Shown here: piece by piece, positions 1-7,339 of the stretch
Numbering within the stretch: the stretch's first letter is position 1
Layout of the letters: each line of letters starts with the position of its first letter
Assembly: GCF_900091575.1 (NCBI RefSeq)
Contig: NZ_FMCR01000007.1
Span: 1 to 64,000 of the forward strand
DNA from: Micromonospora saelicesensis
GTDB taxonomy: Bacteria > Actinomycetota > Actinomycetes > Mycobacteriales > Micromonosporaceae
Direction of reading: 5' to 3'
DNA length: 64,000 nt
Made by a program: the position numbers and the translations under genes
Notes under the pieces: generated by a model
Databases searched by the model: none
The model's input: only the letters and a program-made list of their open reading frames with translations
What the model was told of the DNA's origin: nothing

Positions 1-378
1 CGGGCGCTGCTGGAACAGGCCCAGCGAGTCATGGTCGTTCCTGTCGCCCAGGTGACCCAGGTTCTCCAGCTTCGACTCCTGCAGGCTCGTCGCGATCGAG
101 ATCACCGCGGCCCGCTCCGGCAGACCCGCCTTCTTCGTCGCGGCGATGATCGCCTTCACGTTGGCCGTCTGCTCGTCGTTCAGGCTGATCCGGGACTGCT
201 CGCCCTGGGTGCCGTGCGGAATCAGCTTGCTGGTGTCGGGCTTGTCGGCCTGTACCGCTACCGCGACGGGCTTGGCGTCGACGGGGTTGGCCACGTGGGC
301 GATCGGACCGGCGAACACACCACCGGCGAACGCGAGACCAGCAACAGACAGGACGCTCTTACGCATGATCGTGTTCAT
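1..378 (-). CDS. Secreted lytic-transglycosylase-like protein, partial
   Basis: The gene runs off the left edge, so only the first 126 residues are visible. The ATG at 378 has a GAAGGAG ribosome site just upstream; a second in-frame ATG lies at 366. Residues 1-24 look like a signal peptide (basic start, then an alanine/glycine-rich hydrophobic core). The conserved part holds SLQESKLENLGHLG and NDHDSLGLFQQRP, the pattern of small actinobacterial lysozyme/transglycosylase-like domains, where the Glu of QES is the likely catalytic acid. It is a paralogue of the gene at 3001-3714 with a shorter linker between the signal peptide and the domain. It is probably exported and acts on peptidoglycan. 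The enzymatic class is inferred from the fold-like motif only. Confidence 0.75.
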   Translation of the reverse strand, partial: MNTIMRKSVLSVAGLAFAGGVFAGPIAHVANPVDAKPVAVAVQADKPDTSKLIPHGTQGEQSRISLNDEQTANVKAIIAATKKAGLPERAAVISIATSLQESKLENLGHLGDRNDHDSLGLFQQRP

Positions 379-557
379 GGGGGTAGCTCCTTCGGGGGTA
401 GGACACCCCAACCGCCAAGGGGGGCGGCGGCAGGGTGTGAGCACCTCGTCCGGCGCTGCACGTACAAGGGGGGAAAGTTTTGGGGGGGGTGACGCCCGTG
501 TCGGGCGTCGGGTCGGCGACCTGCGAGCGGGGGGCTCGCGGCGCCGGGTCCCTGTGT

Positions 558-583
558 AACGACCCGGGGGCCGGGGTCATTCC
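558..583 (-). promoter_or_regulatory. SigR-like promoter, proximal copy
   Basis: On the minus strand the sequence reads GGAAT, 18 bases, GTT (followed by ACA). This is the consensus known for Streptomyces sigma-R and related ECF sigma factors. It points toward the lytic-transglycosylase-like gene starting at 378. The predicted transcript start is near 551, which gives a leader of about 170 nt. The match is seen directly; the sigma factor is inferred. Confidence 0.5.
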
Positions 584-738
584 GGGGTTGGCCCACCTGC
601 CGGCACCCTCATCGTGGCGGTGCCTGCGGTCGTTCGTGGGGACTGCAACGACCGGGTGGAGGCTGGCATTCCGACCTGCGCGACCAGCCCCCTAAGGTCG
701 GGCGGCGGGTCGGTGGTACTGCGATCGTCAGGGTATGT

Positions 739-764
739 AACGACCCCGACCCGGCCATGATTCC
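739..764 (-). promoter_or_regulatory. SigR-like promoter, distal copy
   Basis: This is a second GGAAT-N18-GTT(ACA) element on the minus strand, 181 bp upstream of the first. Over a 31-bp window the two share 21 bases, concentrated in the two boxes, so the boxes and spacing are conserved rather than the spacer. It may act as a tandem promoter for the gene at 1-378. Confidence 0.4.
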
Positions 765-902
765 GGCCCACGAGTGCGCCCGGCCACACCCCACGAACAC
801 CCAACATCGGACAAACCGCCCACACACGCCAGGCCCCATCGCGTCGAATCACCCCCATCCCCCGCGTGATCCACTCGGGTTCACGGAAGTCGGGGCATCC
901 GG

Positions 903-944
903 GTCTCCAGGACACCGCGACATGTCTCCGGGACACCGCGACAT
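903..944. repeat. 21-bp tandem duplication
   Basis: Positions 903-923 and 924-944 are two adjacent copies of a 21-bp unit with one mismatch; both copies end in GGACACCGCGACAT. No gene covers it convincingly. It may be one instance of a dispersed genomic repeat or a recent slippage event. Confidence 0.7.
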
Positions 945-1058
945 CAAGGAACCCGAGTCGACCACGAACGATGCGACCGGCGCACAACGCCCAATGCGGT
1001 CAACGCACCAGTCGGCCGGCGGGAAGGGCGGACGGCAGTGAGCGGGCGCTACGGGCGG

Positions 1059-1373
1059 TTATTGGCCTGTCAGGCGGGAGCGCACCTTTGCGGCGCAGGC
1101 GTCCAGAGCCGTCTGCGCGTCCAGCCCGAGGCTTTCGATGGCCACCAACGCGGTGAAGGCGACGTCGGCCAACTCCGCCGCGACGTCCTCGCGGGTGTGG
1201 GTGACACCCTTGCGCGGATTCTGCCCGAGCAGGCCGATCCAGGCAGCCGAGGCCTCCCCCGCTTCCTCGGTGAGCTTGAGGATGCGGCAGGTCAGCTCGG
1301 TCTGCCCGGTGCCGTTCGCCGCGTCCAGCCAGCCGCGTGACGCTCGGGCCGCCGCCCAGATCGACTCGTCCAC
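1059..1373 (-). CDS. MazG-like nucleotide pyrophosphohydrolase
   Basis: This 104-residue, all-helical protein has the EEAGEASAAW pattern (residues 36-45) and EDVAAELADVAFTAL (residues 62-76). Together these match the ExxE...ExxD metal-binding arrangement of the MazG/dUTPase all-alpha NTP pyrophosphohydrolase family. Members hydrolyse (d)NTPs to monophosphate and pyrophosphate and often clear damaged nucleotides. The length fits single-domain MazG-like proteins. It stands alone and is divergent from the hydrolase gene at 1563. The substrate cannot be told from sequence. Confidence 0.75.
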   Translation of the reverse strand: MDESIWAAARASRGWLDAANGTGQTELTCRILKLTEEAGEASAAWIGLLGQNPRKGVTHTREDVAAELADVAFTALVAIESLGLDAQTALDACAAKVRSRLTGQ

Positions 1374-1459
1374 GACGACCAGTCAACCCGATCGGCCCAC
1401 CGGCCCGAACGACCGGGTACGGCTGGACAACCGTGTTGACCGGCGGATCAGCGAACCCA

Positions 1460-1488
1460 TTGACACTGGTCGACGGCGGTTCTAGGTT
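1460..1488 (+). promoter_or_regulatory. Housekeeping-type promoter
   Basis: A perfect -35 box TTGACA (1460-1465) is followed by a 17-bp spacer and the -10 hexamer TAGGTT (1483-1488). The predicted start is near 1495, about 68 nt before the hydrolase ATG at 1563. The -35 box and spacing are unusually good for an actinobacterium. Confidence 0.55.
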
Positions 1489-1495
1489 CAGGACG

Positions 1496-1509
1496 CTACC
1501 GGCCGGTAG
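1496..1509. promoter_or_regulatory. 14-bp palindrome at the predicted +1
   Basis: CTACCGGCCGGTAG is a perfect palindrome lying directly at the predicted transcription start of the promoter at 1460-1488. Its position suits a repressor operator for the downstream secreted hydrolase gene. The binding protein is unknown. Confidence 0.4.
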
Positions 1510-1562
1510 GCAACCGTCCCGCTGGTCGCCCCCGGGCGACAACCGTCCGATGGGGAGCATCG

Positions 1563-2933
1563 ATGCTGTCCACACCCGTTCGTACCCTCCGCCGCCTGCT
1601 CGCCGCCGCTGCGACGCTGACCCTCGCGGTCGGACTGGCCGGTGCCGCACCGGCCACCGCCACCGGTCGCGACGCGAGGGGCGGCGAGCCGCTGCCCGGC
1701 TACACCATCGAGAATCCGCCGTTGGCGCCACTGGTCGTAGGCGGCAAGCCGACGACGGTACGTCAGGGCGTGCACCGCCACGCCGGGTACATCATCGAGG
1801 TCCCCGCCCGGTGGAACGGTGACCTGGTGTTGTGGGCGCACGGCTACCGCGGCCAGGGCACTGTGCTCTCGCCGGAACCGCCGGCGTTCGGGCTGCGCCA
1901 GCGCCTGCTGGAGCAGGGGTACGCCTGGGCGTCGTCCTCGTACGACCGCAACGGCTTCGACATCCGCTCCGGGGTGCTGGGGACGAAGGATCTCGCCGAC
2001 CACTTCGGGCGGACGGTCCGCCGGCCGCAGCACACGTACGTCGCCGGGGTGTCGATGGGCGGGTACGTCATCGGTCGTTCACTTGAGCAGTACCCCGGCT
2101 TCTACGACGGCGCGTTGCCGATGTGCGGTGTGCTCGGTGATCAGACGCTGCTCGACTTCTACCTGGACTACAACCTGGTCGCGCAGGCGCTCGCCGGAGT
2201 ACCGGCCTATCCCACGCCGGCTGACTATCTGACCAACGCGGTGCCCCGCATCCAGGTGGCGCTCGGCCTGGCCGGGCTGACTCCCACCGGGCCGGACACC
2301 ACCACCGAGCGGGGCAAGCAGCTGCGGGCGATCACGGTGAACCGTTCGGGCGGGCCGCGTCCGGGAGCCGACGCCGCGTTCGCGGTCTGGAAGGACTTCC
2401 TCTTCTCGATCAGCGTGCCCACCGGGAGCGGCAACTCCCCCGCCCAGCGGCCCGGTCAGCTGTCCACCAACCTGCTCACCCGCTACAGCCCGAACAGCCC
2501 GGTGAACGTCAACGCGACAGTGCAGCGGGTCGCCCCGGAGAACCTGCGGCAGCGGCTCCTGCCGACGCTGACCGAGGTGCCGCGGATTGCCGGCCGCCCG
2601 ACCGCGCCGGTGCTCAGCCTGCACGGTCTCGGCGACCTGTTCGTACCGTTCAGCATGGAGCAGGCGTACGCCACCGACGTGGCGCGGCACGGTCGCAGCA
2701 GGCTGGTGGTTCAGCGGGCGATCCGGGCCACGCAGCACTGCGAGTTCACCCCGGCGGAGGCCGGCGCCGCCTGGGACGACCTGGTGTCCTGGGTACGCAC
2801 CGGCAAGCGCCCGGCCGGCGACACCGTGACCGACCCGGCGGTGGTGGCTCGACCCGACTACGGCTGCCGGTTCAGCGACCGGGACGCGTACGCGGCCGGG
2901 GTCGGCACCCGCCGCCTCTACCCGGCCTGCTGA
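1563..2933 (+). CDS. Secreted alpha/beta hydrolase
   Basis: This 456-residue protein starts with a typical export signal (basic residues, then an alanine/leucine core ending near ATAT at residue 34). The mature part is an alpha/beta hydrolase. LWAHGYRG (about residue 93) is the oxyanion-hole strand, GVSMGG (Ser164) is the nucleophile elbow, LHGLGDLFVP near residue 355 supplies the likely acid, and ATQHCEF near residue 395 supplies the catalytic histidine. It is probably an extracellular esterase or lipase-like enzyme; the substrate is not evident. The gene has its own promoter and ends at a strong hairpin. The ATG at 1563 follows a GGGGAGC ribosome site. Confidence 0.8.
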   Translation: MLSTPVRTLRRLLAAAATLTLAVGLAGAAPATATGRDARGGEPLPGYTIENPPLAPLVVGGKPTTVRQGVHRHAGYIIEVPARWNGDLVLWAHGYRGQGTVLSPEPPAFGLRQRLLEQGYAWASSSYDRNGFDIRSGVLGTKDLADHFGRTVRRPQHTYVAGVSMGGYVIGRSLEQYPGFYDGALPMCGVLGDQTLLDFYLDYNLVAQALAGVPAYPTPADYLTNAVPRIQVALGLAGLTPTGPDTTTERGKQLRAITVNRSGGPRPGADAAFAVWKDFLFSISVPTGSGNSPAQRPGQLSTNLLTRYSPNSPVNVNATVQRVAPENLRQRLLPTLTEVPRIAGRPTAPVLSLHGLGDLFVPFSMEQAYATDVARHGRSRLVVQRAIRATQHCEFTPAEAGAAWDDLVSWVRTGKRPAGDTVTDPAVVARPDYGCRFSDRDAYAAGVGTRRLYPAC

Positions 2934-2953
2934 GGTACCCCGGACACGAAGAA

Positions 2954-2985
2954 CCGGCCGGCTCCCGTCGAAGGGAGCCGGCCGG
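2954..2985. terminator. Bidirectional terminator hairpin
   Basis: A perfect 13-bp stem (CCGGCCGGCTCCC and its complement) with a 6-nt loop lies between the convergent genes ending at 2933 and 3001. It lacks a long T run, as is usual for actinobacterial terminators. Confidence 0.8.
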
Positions 2986-3000
2986 CCTCGTGTGCGGGTG

Positions 3001-3714
3001 TCACCAGAGCTGCTGGACGATGTCCGCCGCCTGCTCCTCCCACTGCGCGTACGCGTACGGGAAGGCGGAGACCTGCACGGTCTGCGCGGCGGTGGTCAGC
3101 GGCAGGTCCTGCCAGCCGCCAACGTTCTTGAGTGCGGTGAAGAACGCCGTGGCGGCGTACTCCGGGTCGGTGATCTGGTCGGGCGTGCCCCAACCGGACG
3201 ACGGACGCTGCTGGAACAGGCCCTGCGAGTCGTGGTCGTTGTACGCGCCGAGGTGGCCGAGGTTGTACAGCTTCGACTCCTGCAGCGAGGTGGCGATGCC
3301 GATCACCGCACCTCGGTCACCGACGCCGGTCTTCTTGGCGGCGTCGACGATGGCCCGGGCGTTGGCCAGCTGCGCGTCGTCGAGCGGTACGCGCGACTGC
3401 GCGCCCTCGATGCCGTGCGGGATCAGCTGGGCTCGGCTCGGCTTGCCGGCCGGCGGCTTGCCGGTGGCGGAGCCGGTGGTAAGGCCCGACTCGACGGGCT
3501 GCTCATCCTGGCGTGCCGAGGTGGCGGCCTTGCCGGTGGCGAGGTCGATGGCGGCGACGGCGCCCTGGTGCGGTCCGGAGGTGACCGGGGCGGCGGCGGC
3601 GGTCGGCGCGAGCGCCAAACCGCCGAGAGCGGCGACACCCGCCACGCTCAGCGCGGTCTTGCGGTACGAGTCCTTAGCGATGGCGGGGAGCCATCGAGTG
3701 AAGTCGACCTTCAC
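3001..3714 (-). CDS. Secreted lytic-transglycosylase-like protein
   Basis: This 237-residue protein has a GTG start at 3714 with GAAAGGG upstream. The first 43 residues form a Tat/Sec-type signal ending in an alanine run. Residues 44-95 are a low-complexity linker. The C-terminal domain carries SLQESKLYNLGHLG, NDHDSQGLFQQRPSSGWGTP and EYAATAFF, the lysozyme/transglycosylase-like pattern found at the ends of many actinobacterial cell-wall enzymes. The Glu of QES is the probable catalytic residue. It is a paralogue of the truncated gene at 1-378. Both have a GGAAT-N18-GTT element upstream, which suggests co-regulation of peptidoglycan remodelling. Confidence 0.75.
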   Translation of the reverse strand: MKVDFTRWLPAIAKDSYRKTALSVAGVAALGGLALAPTAAAAPVTSGPHQGAVAAIDLATGKAATSARQDEQPVESGLTTGSATGKPPAGKPSRAQLIPHGIEGAQSRVPLDDAQLANARAIVDAAKKTGVGDRGAVIGIATSLQESKLYNLGHLGAYNDHDSQGLFQQRPSSGWGTPDQITDPEYAATAFFTALKNVGGWQDLPLTTAAQTVQVSAFPYAYAQWEEQAADIVQQLW

Positions 3715-3812
3715 GATGGTTGCCCTTTCGATCGTGCGGAGCGCTCCGGGGTGAACACTCCTCGGGAGATGACCGCGGAAAAGGGTTTGGGCTCCGGCGG
3801 TACGGGGGACAC

Positions 3813-3838
3813 AACCGGGTTCACCTGTCGGGCATTCC
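3813..3838 (-). promoter_or_regulatory. SigR-like promoter of the second paralogue
   Basis: The minus strand reads GGAAT, 18 bases, GTT. This is the same architecture as the elements at 558-583 and 739-764 but with an unrelated spacer. It lies about 100 bp upstream of the GTG at 3714. The GGAAT box sits in a near-palindrome (GGGCA-TTCCGGAA-TGCCC with one bulged base), which could also be a repressor site. Confidence 0.5.
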
Positions 3839-3971
3839 GGAATTGCCCGAAGCTTGGCCGGGTGCGGTCCCGGTCACGCGCAGAGTCGGACATGGCGGCC
3901 CTGCCGACATCAGGCCAGACAGCCGTGACGCAGGGTGTTTTCGGAGCCCGGGGGCAATGGCCGAACGCCAG

Positions 3972-4100
3972 CCTTTGCTCTGCCTACTTATACGCACCGG
4001 TCACTTTCCGCGACTGCGGTAAGAGACCTCGCGGCTGGTGGGGAGAGTGCCCATTCGCAGCTCGCGGGGACATGGCGCCTATAGGTAAGCAGAGCAAAGG
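3972..4100. repeat. 24-bp inverted repeat around an 81-bp core
   Basis: Arms at 3972-3995 and 4077-4100 match at 21 of 24 positions, including a perfect outer 12 bp (CCTTTGCTCTGC and its complement). The arms are much less GC-rich than the surroundings. The gap 3715-4282 holds no convincing gene. The element could be a small non-autonomous repeat, a structured RNA, or paired sites for a DNA-binding protein. Confidence 0.6.
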
Positions 4101-4282
4101 GGCCATGCAGGGTGATGGAGGGCAGGCAACTAGCGGTGCGTCGCTACCGTGAGTGGGCTGTCCAGGCCAGCACGGTCGGTTGACTTAGTCGCGCGGCTCG
4201 CCCTAGCGGACGAGAACGCGCCAGGCTGTTCGGGGTGCCGGAGGGTCTCGGTCGACAAGGCCCGGTCCGCCCACCGCCGGAC

Positions 4283-4843
4283 TCAGCTGTCCCCGTCACC
4301 TTTGGGCTCCGCATCCCGCGTACCGACGCCCTCGTCCGGCCTGAGGAGTTCCTGGAAGATGGTGATCTGGAGCCCGGCAGGGGCGTCGAGGCGGGAGTTG
4401 AGTGACTGCCACGGCGTACGCGTCGGCGGCGCGATCTCGCTCGCACCGGCGGCCACCAGTCGGGCGGTCGTCGCCTCCGTGTCGTCCACCTCGAAGGCCA
4501 CCCGGATCCGCGGCGCGACCTGCCGACCCACCTCGACCTCGTCGATCAGGCGCTTCTGTGCGGGGTTGGCGATCTCCAGGGTGGCGCGGCCGGCGTCCAG
4601 GATCACCACCCGCGCATCCCCCTCGCCGCTGAACGCCGCCTCCTCCGGCAGGCCCAGCGCGTCGCGGAAGAACGCGACGGCGGCCTCGTGGTCGGTGGCC
4701 TCCACCACGAGGCGCAGCTGACGGACGGCGGGGGCCGGCGAGTCGGCGAGGGCGGATGAGCCGGCAGGGGCCGGCGAGTCGGCAAGGGCCGGCGAATCGG
4801 CAGGGGCGGGCGAGTCGGCGGGGGCGGGCGAGTCGGCGGCCAT
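4283..4843 (-). CDS. VOC (glyoxalase-like) protein with repeat N-terminus
   Basis: From the ATG at 4843 the protein has 186 residues. Residues about 40-165 form one VOC module: VRQLRLVVEATDHEAAVAFF opens the first beta-alpha-beta-beta-beta unit and RVAFEVDDTEATTARL the second. VOC proteins include glyoxalases, extradiol dioxygenases and antibiotic-binding proteins, so a specific function cannot be given. The odd part is residues 3-38, made of repeated ADSPAP-type hexapeptides encoded by an 18-bp tandem repeat (about 4733-4840). No later ATG or GTG lies between the repeat and the domain, so the repeats are probably translated. It is divergent from trmO. Confidence 0.65.
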   Translation of the reverse strand: MAADSPAPADSPAPADSPALADSPAPAGSSALADSPAPAVRQLRLVVEATDHEAAVAFFRDALGLPEEAAFSGEGDARVVILDAGRATLEIANPAQKRLIDEVEVGRQVAPRIRVAFEVDDTEATTARLVAAGASEIAPPTRTPWQSLNSRLDAPAGLQITIFQELLRPDEGVGTRDAEPKGDGDS

Positions 4844-4911
4844 GAGCGAGATCCTAGCGTCGCGGCAGGGCTGGGTAGGGCTAGGTTGGGACGGTCCAGG
4901 AGGGAGCGACG

Positions 4912-5340
4912 ATGGTCGAGGCAGTGAGTGACGACGCGTACCTGCTGCACCCGGTCGGCCGGGTCGCCTCGTCGCTGACCGACGCGGCGAGCGCGCCACG
5001 GCAGGGCGACGAGGGCGCGCCGACGGCGTGGCTGGTCTTCGACCCGCAGGTCGAGCGGGCCGTGCGTGACCTGCGGGTCGGCACGGAAATGCTGCTGCTG
5101 ACCTGGTTGGACCGTGCCCGGCGCGACGTGCTCGCGGTGCACCCGCGCGGCGACGAGAACCGTCCGGAGACCGGGGTGTTCAGCACCCGCTCACCGCACC
5201 GACCCAACCCGATCGGGCTGCACCGGGTGCGGGTCCTGGCGGTGGACGGGCTGCGCGTCGAGGTGGCCGACCTGGAAGCCCTCGACGGCACCCCGATCCT
5301 GGACGTCAAACCGGTGCTGGGCGCGGCCGACGAACGCTGA
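4912..5340 (+). CDS. trmO: tRNA (adenine(37)-N6)-methyltransferase TrmO
   Basis: This 142-residue protein is the TsaA/TrmO fold that uses S-adenosylmethionine to N6-methylate threonylcarbamoyladenosine at position 37 of ANN-decoding tRNAs. The diagnostic motif ENRPETGVFSTRSPHRPNPIGLH (in two parts, residues 84-106) and LDGTPILDVKP near residue 124 are both present. It is shorter than E. coli TrmO because it lacks the C-terminal extension, as is common in Actinobacteria. The ATG follows a strong GGAGGGAG site. It is a single gene, divergent from the VOC gene. Confidence 0.85.
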   Translation: MVEAVSDDAYLLHPVGRVASSLTDAASAPRQGDEGAPTAWLVFDPQVERAVRDLRVGTEMLLLTWLDRARRDVLAVHPRGDENRPETGVFSTRSPHRPNPIGLHRVRVLAVDGLRVEVADLEALDGTPILDVKPVLGAADER

Positions 5341-5344
5341 GCCC

Positions 5345-5407
5345 GTCGACCACCCCAAAACGCCAGCAGACCGTCGACCAACGCGCCAACCACGCCAGCA
5401 GACCGTC
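5345..5407. repeat. Direct repeats downstream of trmO
   Basis: CGCCAGCAGACCGTC occurs at 5361-5375 and again at 5393-5407. Each copy is preceded by a GTCGACCA block (5345 and 5373), so a unit of roughly 30 bp is duplicated. A weak hairpin (CGTCTC/GAGACG, 5404-5428) follows and may terminate transcription from both sides. Confidence 0.5.
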
Positions 5408-5440
5408 TCGTCAGCCCGACCTGAGACGCCCGCAGGGGTG

Positions 5441-6070
5441 TCAGTGGCCGCGGTCCAGCCACTCCTGCAGGTGCGGGGCCTCTGCGCCGATCGTCGTGTC
5501 GTCGCCGTGGCCGGTGTGCACGACCGTCTCCGCGGGAAGGGTCAGCAGGCAGGTGCGGATCGACCGGACGATGGTGTCGAAGTCGCTGTACGAGCGGCCG
5601 GTAGCGCCCGGACCACCGGCGAAGAGCGTGTCGCCGGTGAACACCGCCCCCAGCTCCGGCGCGTGGAAGCTGCACGCCCCGGGGCTGTGCCCGGGGGTGT
5701 GCAGCACCCGCAGCGTGGTGCCGCCCACCTCGATGCTCTGCCCGTCGTGCAGCTCGCCGTTGGGCGGCAGGTGCGGGTGGACCATGTCCCAGAGGACCCG
5801 GTCTGCGGCGTGCAGCAGCACCGGTGCGCCGGTGGCCTCGGCCAGCTCGGGCGCCACCCGGACATGATCGTCGTGGGCGTGGGTGGCCAGGATCGCCCGG
5901 ACCTGCCGGTCGCCCACCAGGGCGAGGATCGCCGCCACGTCGTGCGGCGCGTCCAGGACGACGCACTCGCGGTCGTCACCGATCACCCAGACGTTGTTGT
6001 CCACGTCGAAGGTCTGCCCGTCGAGGGAGAACGTGCCCGAGGTGACCGCGTGGTCGACGCGGGCGGTCAC
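5441..6070 (-). CDS. MBL-fold hydrolase of the formaldehyde pathway
   Basis: This 209-residue metallo-beta-lactamase-fold protein has THAHDDH near residue 66 (metal site), HTPGHSPGAC near 130, FTGDTLF near 150 and HTGHGDDTT near 190, so the full metal-ligand set is present. The GTG start at 6070 overlaps the stop of the upstream dehydrogenase by four bases, so the two are translationally coupled. Homologues in this position beside mycothiol-dependent formaldehyde dehydrogenase are thought to hydrolyse the S-formylmycothiol product or a related thioester. That role is inferred from context. Confidence 0.8.
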   Translation of the reverse strand: MTARVDHAVTSGTFSLDGQTFDVDNNVWVIGDDRECVVLDAPHDVAAILALVGDRQVRAILATHAHDDHVRVAPELAEATGAPVLLHAADRVLWDMVHPHLPPNGELHDGQSIEVGGTTLRVLHTPGHSPGACSFHAPELGAVFTGDTLFAGGPGATGRSYSDFDTIVRSIRTCLLTLPAETVVHTGHGDDTTIGAEAPHLQEWLDRGH

Positions 6071-7155
6071 GGGAACACCACCACCGAGCGGAGCACGTCG
6101 CCGTGGTGCATCCGGTCGAAGGCGTTCTCGACCTGGTCGAGCGCGATCTCCTCGGTGACGAACGCGTCCAGGTCGAGCCGGCCCTGCAGGTACAGCTCGG
6201 TGAGCATCGGGAAGTCCCGGCTGGGCAGGCAGTCGCCGTACCAACTGGACTTGAGGGCGCCGCCACGCCCGAAGACGTCCAGTAGCGGCAGCTCGATCTG
6301 CATCTGCGGGGTCGGTACGCCGACCAGCACCACCGTGCCGGCCAGGTCGCGTGCGTAGAACGCCTGCTTCCACGTCTCCGGTCGGCCCACCGCGTCGATC
6401 ACCACGTCAGCGCCGAAGCCACCGGTGGCGGCACGGATCGCCTCGACCGGGTCGGTCTCTGAGGCGTTCACCGTGTGCGTGGCACCGAACTTGCGAGCCC
6501 AGTCGAGCTTGCGGCTGTCGGTGTCCACAGCGACGATCGTGGTGGCGCCGGCGAGGAGCGCACCGGCGACCGCCGCGTCCCCGACGCCACCGCAGCCGAT
6601 CACCGCGACCGAGTCGCCCCGGGTGACGTTTCCGGTGTTCATCGCCGCACCCAGCCCGGCCATCACCCCGCAGCCCAGCAGACCCACGGCGGCGGGTCGG
6701 GCCGCCGGGTCGACCTTCGTGCACTGCCCGGCGTGCACCAGGGTCTTCTCGGCGAACGCGCCGATGCCCAGCGCCGGGGCGAGTTCGGTGCCGTCGGTGA
6801 GGGTCATCCGCTGGGTGGCGTTGTGGGTGTTAAAGCAGTACCAGGGCCGACCCCGACGGCAGGCGCGGCAGACCCCGCAGACCGCCCGCCAGTTCAGCAC
6901 CACGAAATCGCCCGGGGCGACGTCGGTGACGCCCTCGCCGACCTGCTCCACGATGCCCGCCGCCTCGTGACCGAGCAGGAACGGGTAGTCGTCGTTGATG
7001 CCACCCTCGCGGTAGTGCAGATCGGTATGGCAGACACCGCACGACTGAATCCGGACGATCGCCTCACCGGGCCCGGGATCGGGCACCACGATGGTGGTGA
7101 CCTCGACCGGCGCGCCCTTGCTGCGGGAGATGACTCCCCGGACTTCCTGGCTCAC
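6067..7155 (-). CDS. mscR: S-(hydroxymethyl)mycothiol dehydrogenase
   Basis: This 362-residue zinc-dependent alcohol dehydrogenase is close in length to mycobacterial MscR/AdhE2. VRGVISRSKGAPVEV opens the protein, CGVCHTDLHYREGGI and GHEAAGIVEQVG hold catalytic-zinc ligands, CGVCRACRRGRPWYC is the structural zinc site, and GCGGVGDAA is the NAD-binding loop. The enzyme oxidises the adduct of formaldehyde and mycothiol and so detoxifies formaldehyde with the actinobacterial thiol. The GTG at 7155 has a perfect GGAGG site; upstream in-frame codons are rejected because they lack conservation. It forms an operon with the MBL hydrolase. Confidence 0.88.
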   Translation of the reverse strand: MSQEVRGVISRSKGAPVEVTTIVVPDPGPGEAIVRIQSCGVCHTDLHYREGGINDDYPFLLGHEAAGIVEQVGEGVTDVAPGDFVVLNWRAVCGVCRACRRGRPWYCFNTHNATQRMTLTDGTELAPALGIGAFAEKTLVHAGQCTKVDPAARPAAVGLLGCGVMAGLGAAMNTGNVTRGDSVAVIGCGGVGDAAVAGALLAGATTIVAVDTDSRKLDWARKFGATHTVNASETDPVEAIRAATGGFGADVVIDAVGRPETWKQAFYARDLAGTVVLVGVPTPQMQIELPLLDVFGRGGALKSSWYGDCLPSRDFPMLTELYLQGRLDLDAFVTEEIALDQVENAFDRMHHGDVLRSVVVFP

Positions 7156-7339
7156 TTCGCCTCCTGCTGGTGGTCTGCGGCAGGGCCGGGCGCCGGGTGG
7201 GCGGGTGTGCCACGGGCTCGGCGGTGGGCCCCCGGCGAACCTACCGCGACCACCACGGCCAGCCCAGCCGGCCCGGCGGGTTATCGCGGGCGGTCCGGGG
7301 TACGCGGGCCGCATTCGACCACGGCCGACGGGAGTGACC

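Larger units (their letters stand above)
379..1058. other. 680-bp gap with promoter-like elements and repeats
   Basis: I find no convincing gene here. The open frames on both strands are arginine- and proline-rich with no recognisable domain, and look like shadows of GC-rich DNA. The gap contains a 7-bp-stem hairpin at 491-509 (GACGCCC/GGGCGTC), two GGAAT-N18-GTT elements on the minus strand, and a 21-bp tandem duplication at 903-944. Confidence 0.6.

Noticed and set aside
577..987. A 136-residue minus-strand frame in the 680-bp gap
   Set aside because: It has no domain, contains both a tandem repeat and a promoter-like element, and shows no coding bias.
3715..4282. A possible c-di-AMP (ydaO) riboswitch, since these control wall-lytic genes in Streptomyces
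   Set aside because: Only a weak CCGACAGGTGAACC resemblance was found; the conserved core blocks are missing. That stretch is better explained by the GGAAT-N18-GTT promoter.
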